A DNA stretch of 64,000 bases from Erwinia sorbitola (GTDB lineage Bacteria > Pseudomonadota > Gammaproteobacteria > Enterobacterales > Enterobacteriaceae): the NCBI RefSeq assembly GCF_009738185.1, contig NZ_CP046509.1, positions 4,033,501-4,097,500 of the forward strand. Reading direction: 5' to 3'. The translations under genes and the position numbers were made by a program. Shown here one piece after another: positions 60,191 to 64,000 of this stretch (positions within the stretch are counted from its first letter, which is position 1; each line of letters starts with the position of its first letter). The notes under the pieces were generated by a model. It saw only the letters and a list, made by a program, of their open reading frames with translations, was not told the DNA's origin and ran no database searches.

Positions 60191-61531
60191 ATGTTAGACA
60201 GTTTTCTTGTCATCGTGCTGCTGATCGCGATCAGCTCGTTTTTCTCTCTCTCTGAAATCTCGCTGGCGGCTGCCCGCAAAATAAAACTCAAGCTGCTTGC
60301 CGACGAAGGCAATGTCAATGCGCAACACGTGATGAAGATGCAGGAGAATCCCGGCATGTTCTTTACCGTGGTGCAGATTGGCCTGAATGCCGTGGCGATC
60401 CTCGGCGGTATTGTCGGCGACTCCGCATTTTCACCCGCGTTCCGTGCGCTGTTTGAGCGCGTGACTACCCCGGAAACGGCCGAAAGTATCAGCTTTATCT
60501 GTTCTTTCACGCTGGTCACCAGCCTGTTTATTCTATTCGCTGACCTGTTCCCCAAACGCCTGGGGATGATTGCACCAGAGACCGTTGCGCTGAAAATCAT
60601 CCATCCTATGCGCTTTTGTCTGTTTATGTTCCGCCCTCTGGTGTGGTTCTTTAACGGCGGGGCGAACATCATTTTCCGCCTGTTTAAAATTCCACTGGTG
60701 CGCAAAGACGACATTACCTCTGACGATATCTATGCGGTGGTGGAAGCCGGAGCGCTGGCAGGCGTTTTACGTAAGCAGGAGCATGAACTGATTGAGAACG
60801 TCTTTGAGCTGGAGTCACGCACGGTGCCTTCATCAATGACCTCGCGTGAAAACGTAGTCTGGTTCGATCTGCATGAAGATGAGAACAGCCTGAAAGAGAA
60901 GATTGCGCGCCATCCGCACTCTAAGTTCCTGGTCTGTAACGAAGATATTGACCATATTGTTGGCTATGTCGACTCGAAAGAGCTGCTGCTGCGCGTGCTG
61001 GGCAATCAGAGTATGGCGCTGAACAGCGGCCTGCAAATCCGTTCGGCACTAATCGTACCCGATACGCTGACGCTGTCAGAGGCACTGGAGAGCTTTAAAG
61101 CCGCCGGGGAAGACTTCGCGGTAATCATGAATGAATATGCGCTGGTGGTGGGGATTATCACTCTTAACGACGTGATGACCACGCTGATGGGCGATCTGGT
61201 TGGTCAGGGGCTGGAAGAGCAGATTGTCGCCCGTGATGAGAACTCGTGGCTGGTTGAAGGCGGCACCCCGATTGATGACGTGATGCGTGTACTGCATATC
61301 GATGAGTTCCCGCAGTCAGGTAACTACGAAACGATTGGCGGCTTTATGATGTTTATGCTGCGTAAGATTCCTAAGCGCACCGACTTTGTGAAGTTCCATG
61401 GCTTTAAGTTTGAGGTGGTGGATATCGACAGTTACCGTATTGATCAGCTGTTGGTGACCCGTATTGATGCGCGCCCGCCAACAGCGCCTGCATTACCGAA
61501 GGATCCTGAAGACGCCACTATGTCTTCGTAG
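60191..61531 (+). CDS. ytfL: CorC/HlyC-type membrane protein, polyamine exporter PaeA
   Basis: 446 residues. DUF21 membrane domain with about four helices (AISSFFSLSEISLAAARKIK, the SEI/LAAAR motif) at 1-180, a CBS pair at about 205-335 and the CorC/HlyC transporter-associated domain at about 345-430. E. coli YtfL (PaeA) protects stationary cells from cadaverine and putrescine, probably by export. The stop codon TAG is part of a REP foot (next entry). Confidence 0.94.
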   Translation: MLDSFLVIVLLIAISSFFSLSEISLAAARKIKLKLLADEGNVNAQHVMKMQENPGMFFTVVQIGLNAVAILGGIVGDSAFSPAFRALFERVTTPETAESISFICSFTLVTSLFILFADLFPKRLGMIAPETVALKIIHPMRFCLFMFRPLVWFFNGGANIIFRLFKIPLVRKDDITSDDIYAVVEAGALAGVLRKQEHELIENVFELESRTVPSSMTSRENVVWFDLHEDENSLKEKIARHPHSKFLVCNEDIDHIVGYVDSKELLLRVLGNQSMALNSGLQIRSALIVPDTLTLSEALESFKAAGEDFAVIMNEYALVVGIITLNDVMTTLMGDLVGQGLEEQIVARDENSWLVEGGTPIDDVMRVLHIDEFPQSGNYETIGGFMMFMLRKIPKRTDFVKFHGFKFEVVDIDSYRIDQLLVTRIDARPPTAPALPKDPEDATMSS

Positions 61532-61559
61532 GAGTGTCAGGCGAGGCAGTCGCCGACAC
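61528..61559 (+). repeat. GTAG-footed REP-like hairpin at the ytfL stop codon
   Basis: GTAG at 61528-61531 (TAG is the ytfL stop), then GTGTC-A-GGCGA / TCGCC-GACAC, a 10-bp stem with one bulged A and loop GGCAG. The foot plus hairpin layout is that of the other REPs in the window, with a different arm sequence. Confidence 0.6.
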
Positions 61560-61604
61560 AAAGAGAGAAGCAAAGTGAAGTCTCTCGCTCTGAATTTCAG
61601 ACAC

Positions 61605-61632
61605 AAAAAAGGCGCTGTCAGCGCCTTTTTTT
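61605..61632. terminator. Bidirectional terminator between ytfL and ytfK
   Basis: GGCGCT-GTC-AGCGCC with AAAAAA before and TTTTTTT after; serves the convergent ytfL and ytfK. Confidence 0.9.
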
Positions 61633-61633
61633 G

Positions 61634-61840
61634 TTAGTTAAATTCGGTCTGCAATCGCAAGACCTGACGGTTAACTTCCGACATCACACTGTAGTGCTGC
61701 TTATCTTTGACGCGTGGAATAAGGATCTTGCCCTTATCAAACTCAAAAGCACCAACGTCTTTGATATATAACCGTCCGCGAAACAACGTCTTAACATATT
61801 TCGCTACCTGAAATGGGTTATATTTCTGGAAAATCTTCAT
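61634..61840 (-). CDS. ytfK: SpoT-interacting stringent response factor
   Basis: 68 residues, the same size as E. coli YtfK (MKIFQKYNPFQVAKYVKTLF, then KVLIPR-like KGKILIPRVKDKQH). In E. coli YtfK binds SpoT and tips it towards (p)ppGpp synthesis under phosphate or fatty-acid starvation. AGGAG upstream of the ATG. The promoter lies in the 316-base gap shared with ytfJ. Confidence 0.95.
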   Translation of the reverse strand: MKIFQKYNPFQVAKYVKTLFRGRLYIKDVGAFEFDKGKILIPRVKDKQHYSVMSEVNRQVLRLQTEFN

Positions 61841-62156
61841 TCTTGTTCAACTCCTAAAGAGTAAATACGCCTCGTCGTTGCCAAGCTGGGCACGAATTGG
61901 TGAAACGCAAAGTGCCTGTACTATAGAACATCGTTCGCTTCCAATGTTCCTAAAATTGAATTTTTTTACTGTGTTTACACATCATGACAGTACTCTCTGT
62001 TACCTGACTGTACAGACACAGTATAAACCTTCAATTCACAGGGATTTGTGCGGTGTGTTGCAAAGATGTTAGTTCGATGCGACAGCAGCATCATCCGCGC
62101 ATATTATTTCAGTAGCATGACTAACTGATCAGACCACTAAACATACTGGAGCAACT
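61841..62156. other. ytfK-ytfJ divergent intergenic region, 316 bases
   Basis: No gene seen. AT-rich central part around 61960-61985 (TTGAATTTTTTTACTGTGTT). A single PhoB half-site CTGTCAT reads on the minus strand near 61985; the second repeat is poor, so a Pho box is not claimed. Promoters for both flanking genes must lie here. Confidence 0.45.
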
Positions 62157-62717
62157 ATGTCAGGAATCCGTATTTTCGCAGTAATGCTTTCCGTGCTGCT
62201 GCTGCCGTTCACCACGGCGGCACACAATGTTCACCCCGGTGAGCGCCTGGCACCGGTTGGCGTCGCAGACAGGGGGGAGCTGCTTTTCAAAGAGGATAAG
62301 TTTAGCTACAAAAACTGGAACAGTGCACAGCTGGCAGGGAAAGTACGGGTGATCCAACATATTGCCGGACGCTCTTCGGCTAAAGAGCAGAATGCCGCAC
62401 TGATAGAGGCTATCAAAGCCGCCAAACTGCCTCATGACCGTTATCAGACCACCACGATTGTAAATACTGACGATGCGATCCCGGGCACCGGTATGTTTGT
62501 GCGCAGCAGTATTGAGAACAATAAACGGCAGTTCCCATGGTCGCAGTTTATTGTCGATAGCAATGGCGCAGTCAATCAGGCGTGGCAATTGGCTGGCGGC
62601 GGCTCGGCGATTATCGTGCTGGATAAACACGCGCAGGTACAATTCGTCAAAGAAGGGGCGCTGACGCAGGATGAGGTAAAACAGGTGATGGCGTTGTTAC
62701 ATCAGCTACTGCAATAG
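62157..62717 (+). CDS. ytfJ: Periplasmic YtfJ family thioredoxin-fold protein
   Basis: 186 residues. Signal peptide MSGIRIFAVMLSVLLLPFTTAA, then a thioredoxin-like fold with AGKVRVIQHIAGRSSAKEQN, where the redox cysteines are absent, and IPGTGMFVRSSIENNK. Function unknown. TGGAGC precedes the ATG. Convergent with cysQ. Confidence 0.94.
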   Translation: MSGIRIFAVMLSVLLLPFTTAAHNVHPGERLAPVGVADRGELLFKEDKFSYKNWNSAQLAGKVRVIQHIAGRSSAKEQNAALIEAIKAAKLPHDRYQTTTIVNTDDAIPGTGMFVRSSIENNKRQFPWSQFIVDSNGAVNQAWQLAGGGSAIIVLDKHAQVQFVKEGALTQDEVKQVMALLHQLLQ

Positions 62718-62761
62718 AGCATGATGTCGGGCTGACCGGATAACCCGGTCAGCGCAGCGGA

Positions 62762-62797
62762 GCGCAGATAGCGCAGATAGCGCAGATAGCGCAGATA
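62762..62797. repeat. Four tandem copies of a 9-bp repeat
   Basis: GCGCAGATA repeated exactly four times between the ytfJ and cysQ stop codons, followed by GCGCCCCGCTATC, which can pair back to GATAGCG. A degenerate half copy (GCGCAGCGGA) precedes it. Confidence 0.92.
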
Positions 62798-62815
62798 GCG
62801 CCCCGCTATCACGAA

Positions 62816-63562
62816 TCAGTAGATCGACACGCGGAAACCTGGGTTGAGGAAGGATTCGCGCGGCGTATAGTCCAGCGTTTTCCCCTGCCAGTCAGTCACA
62901 TGCGCGCCTGCTGCCAGTGCCACGGCGTGACCTGCGCCGGTATCCCAGATATTGGTCGGCCCAAAGCGGGGATAGAGCTGGGCTTTTCCTTCCGCCACCA
63001 GGCAGAATTTTAACGAGGAGCCGATTGCCGTGGTCTGATGCTCACCCATTTGAGCCAGATACTCTTTCAGCTCTTCATCTGAGCTGGCGTGAGAGCGGCT
63101 AATCACCACCAGCGGCGGGCGCGCATCCTGCACCTGAATCTGTATTTTATGGCCGCCCTCTTCTTTCCAGGCTTTGCCCTGTTCCGCCGAGTACATCACA
63201 TTCAGCACCGGGGCATAAACCACGCCCAGCACCGGTTTACCCTGCTGAATCAGGGCAATATTTACTGTGAACTCGCCGTTACGCTTGATAAATTCTTTGG
63301 TGCCATCCAGCGGATCAACCAGCCAGTACTGCTGCCAGTGCTGGCGGATTTCCCAGCTGGCAGGATCTTCTTCTGACAGTACCGGGATTTCCGGTGTCAG
63401 CTGTGACAGCCCGGCAACGATAACTTTGTGCGCAGCAATATCCGCCGCCGTCACCGGTGAATCATCTGATTTATGCGCCACATCAAGCGGCACCTGTCCG
63501 TCGTATACGCGCATAATGGCATCGCCTGCTTCACGTGCCATCTGGCAAATTTTATCTAACAC
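62816..63562 (-). CDS. cysQ: 3'(2'),5'-bisphosphate nucleotidase
   Basis: 248 residues from a GTG at 63560-63562 with AGGAGG upstream. Inositol-monophosphatase fold: VLSEEDPASW, VDPLDGTKEFIKRNGEFTVN (metal motif DPLDGT) and WDTGAGHAVALAAGA. It converts PAP to AMP, removing a by-product of sulfate assimilation. Same order as in E. coli, where cpdB lies beyond it; that gene is not within the window. Confidence 0.97.
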   Translation of the reverse strand: MLDKICQMAREAGDAIMRVYDGQVPLDVAHKSDDSPVTAADIAAHKVIVAGLSQLTPEIPVLSEEDPASWEIRQHWQQYWLVDPLDGTKEFIKRNGEFTVNIALIQQGKPVLGVVYAPVLNVMYSAEQGKAWKEEGGHKIQIQVQDARPPLVVISRSHASSDEELKEYLAQMGEHQTTAIGSSLKFCLVAEGKAQLYPRFGPTNIWDTGAGHAVALAAGAHVTDWQGKTLDYTPRESFLNPGFRVSIY

Positions 63563-64000
63563 TGTTCACCTCCTGATCGCCTGGCGTTATCACGGCACTG
63601 CTGCGCAGCACCGGATGCCCCTATTTAAGGATAGCAGTTCCATCTATGGCGCATGCTGCCGTGGTAAAACGCACTGGGTAAGCCTTTTTTCAACAGCATA
63701 GCGCACCTGCCTTAGCGGGACACGCTTTCCTGTAATTTTTGACTGCATTGACGGATGTCAGGTGAGGCGATGTGCCATTGGTTCTCCGGACGGCTAAATC
63801 CGCGAACAGCATCACAATTTCCTGTGATAGCACGGCAAGATTTCACTCTATTCTGCGAGGGTTACCCGACTTCAATCCGTAACACGGAGGGAGGGTTCAG
63901 GTTCAGGCTTTGTCTCATCGCTCATTATCGCCTGCGCGCAATAATGAGTCAGCGCCACCAGTAGAAACAAAAATGCCAGCCTGAGTTTAGCGGCTGGCAT
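63563..64000. other. Region upstream of cysQ, 438 bases
   Basis: No gene I can support. Present are a perfect inverted repeat ATCACA-6-TGTGAT at 63811-63828 and the terminator at the very end. A 69-codon open frame at 63755-63964 lacks a ribosome-binding site and any recognisable product. Confidence 0.5.
63968..64000 (-). terminator. Terminator of a minus-strand gene beyond the window
   Basis: Stem ATGCCAGCC (63973-63981) / GGCTGGCAT (63992-64000) with loop TGAGTTTAGC. A run of A before it becomes a T run on the minus strand, so it ends a minus-strand transcript entering from the right. Confidence 0.7.

Noticed and set aside
61970..62010. Pho box in front of ytfK
   Set aside because: Only one clear CTGTCAT repeat is present; the second half does not match at the required spacing.
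63755..63964. 69-codon frame at the right edge
   Set aside because: No ribosome-binding site, no recognisable product, and composition like non-coding sequence.

Overview
The window is a chromosomal segment of a gamma-proteobacterium of the order Enterobacterales. Gene content and order follow three Escherichia coli neighbourhoods: fadH-rlmG-ygjP-ygjR-alx-sstT-uxa-exu-yqj-yhaJK, rnpB-rsmI-lpoA-yraN-diaA-dolP, and cybC-pmbA-yjgA-mpl-fbp-ppa-ytfP-tamBA-ytfLKJ-cysQ. Several differences from E. coli (uxaB inside the uxa operon; ytfQRT-yjfF and msrA absent from their usual places; extra accessory blocks; a GTAG-footed REP family) suggest an Erwinia/Pantoea-type relative, but the genus cannot be fixed from the sequence alone.

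Layout. 1-3018: end of fadH, a YfiH-like paralogue, a tandem REP array, rlmG and ygjP. 3039-7654: an accessory block on the minus strand (possibly frameshifted membrane protein, ygcG, lemA, CLC channel with CBS domains) where E. coli has ygjQ. 7785-11500: ygjR, a yybP-ykoY manganese riboswitch, alx, sstT. 11597-18552: the hexuronate regulon uxaCBA, exuT, exuR with ExuR-type operators. 18871-26986: yqjA-mzrA-yqjCDEK-yqjF-yqjG, a triheme peroxidase, a 44-residue membrane peptide, yhaJ/yhaK. 27000-32032: a PanB paralogue with a LysE exporter and a divergent Lrp-type regulator, roxA, and an unusual allantoinase-like amidohydrolase. 32216-37144: rnpB and the rsmI/lpoA-yraN-diaA-dolP cluster.

37242-45002 is the most interesting part. 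Nine minus-strand genes form a rare catabolic/transport cluster of the type also found in Enterococcus faecalis (EF_0829 to EF_0839 families) and Aeromonas: a PRD protein, a glycine-rich SFCGS protein, DUF4312, DUF4311 and DUF4310, an amidohydrolase, a DgaE-like PLP lyase, a DgaF-like aldolase, and a BglG/MtlR-type regulator with PTS domains. No ordinary PTS permease is present. I infer that the DUF proteins form an uncharacterised PTS-like transporter feeding a deacylase - ammonia lyase - aldolase route for an N-acylated amino-sugar acid.

45326-64000: a small AT-rich patch, cybC, pmbA, yjgA, mpl, fbp, a chemoreceptor with its own flagellar sigma-28-type promoter, ppa, ytfP, tamB-tamA, ytfL, ytfK, ytfJ and cysQ. 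REP elements with a GTAG foot are scattered between genes, in places as REPIN pairs. In two cases (allantoinase-like gene and ytfL) the gene's stop codon is the TAG inside the REP foot.
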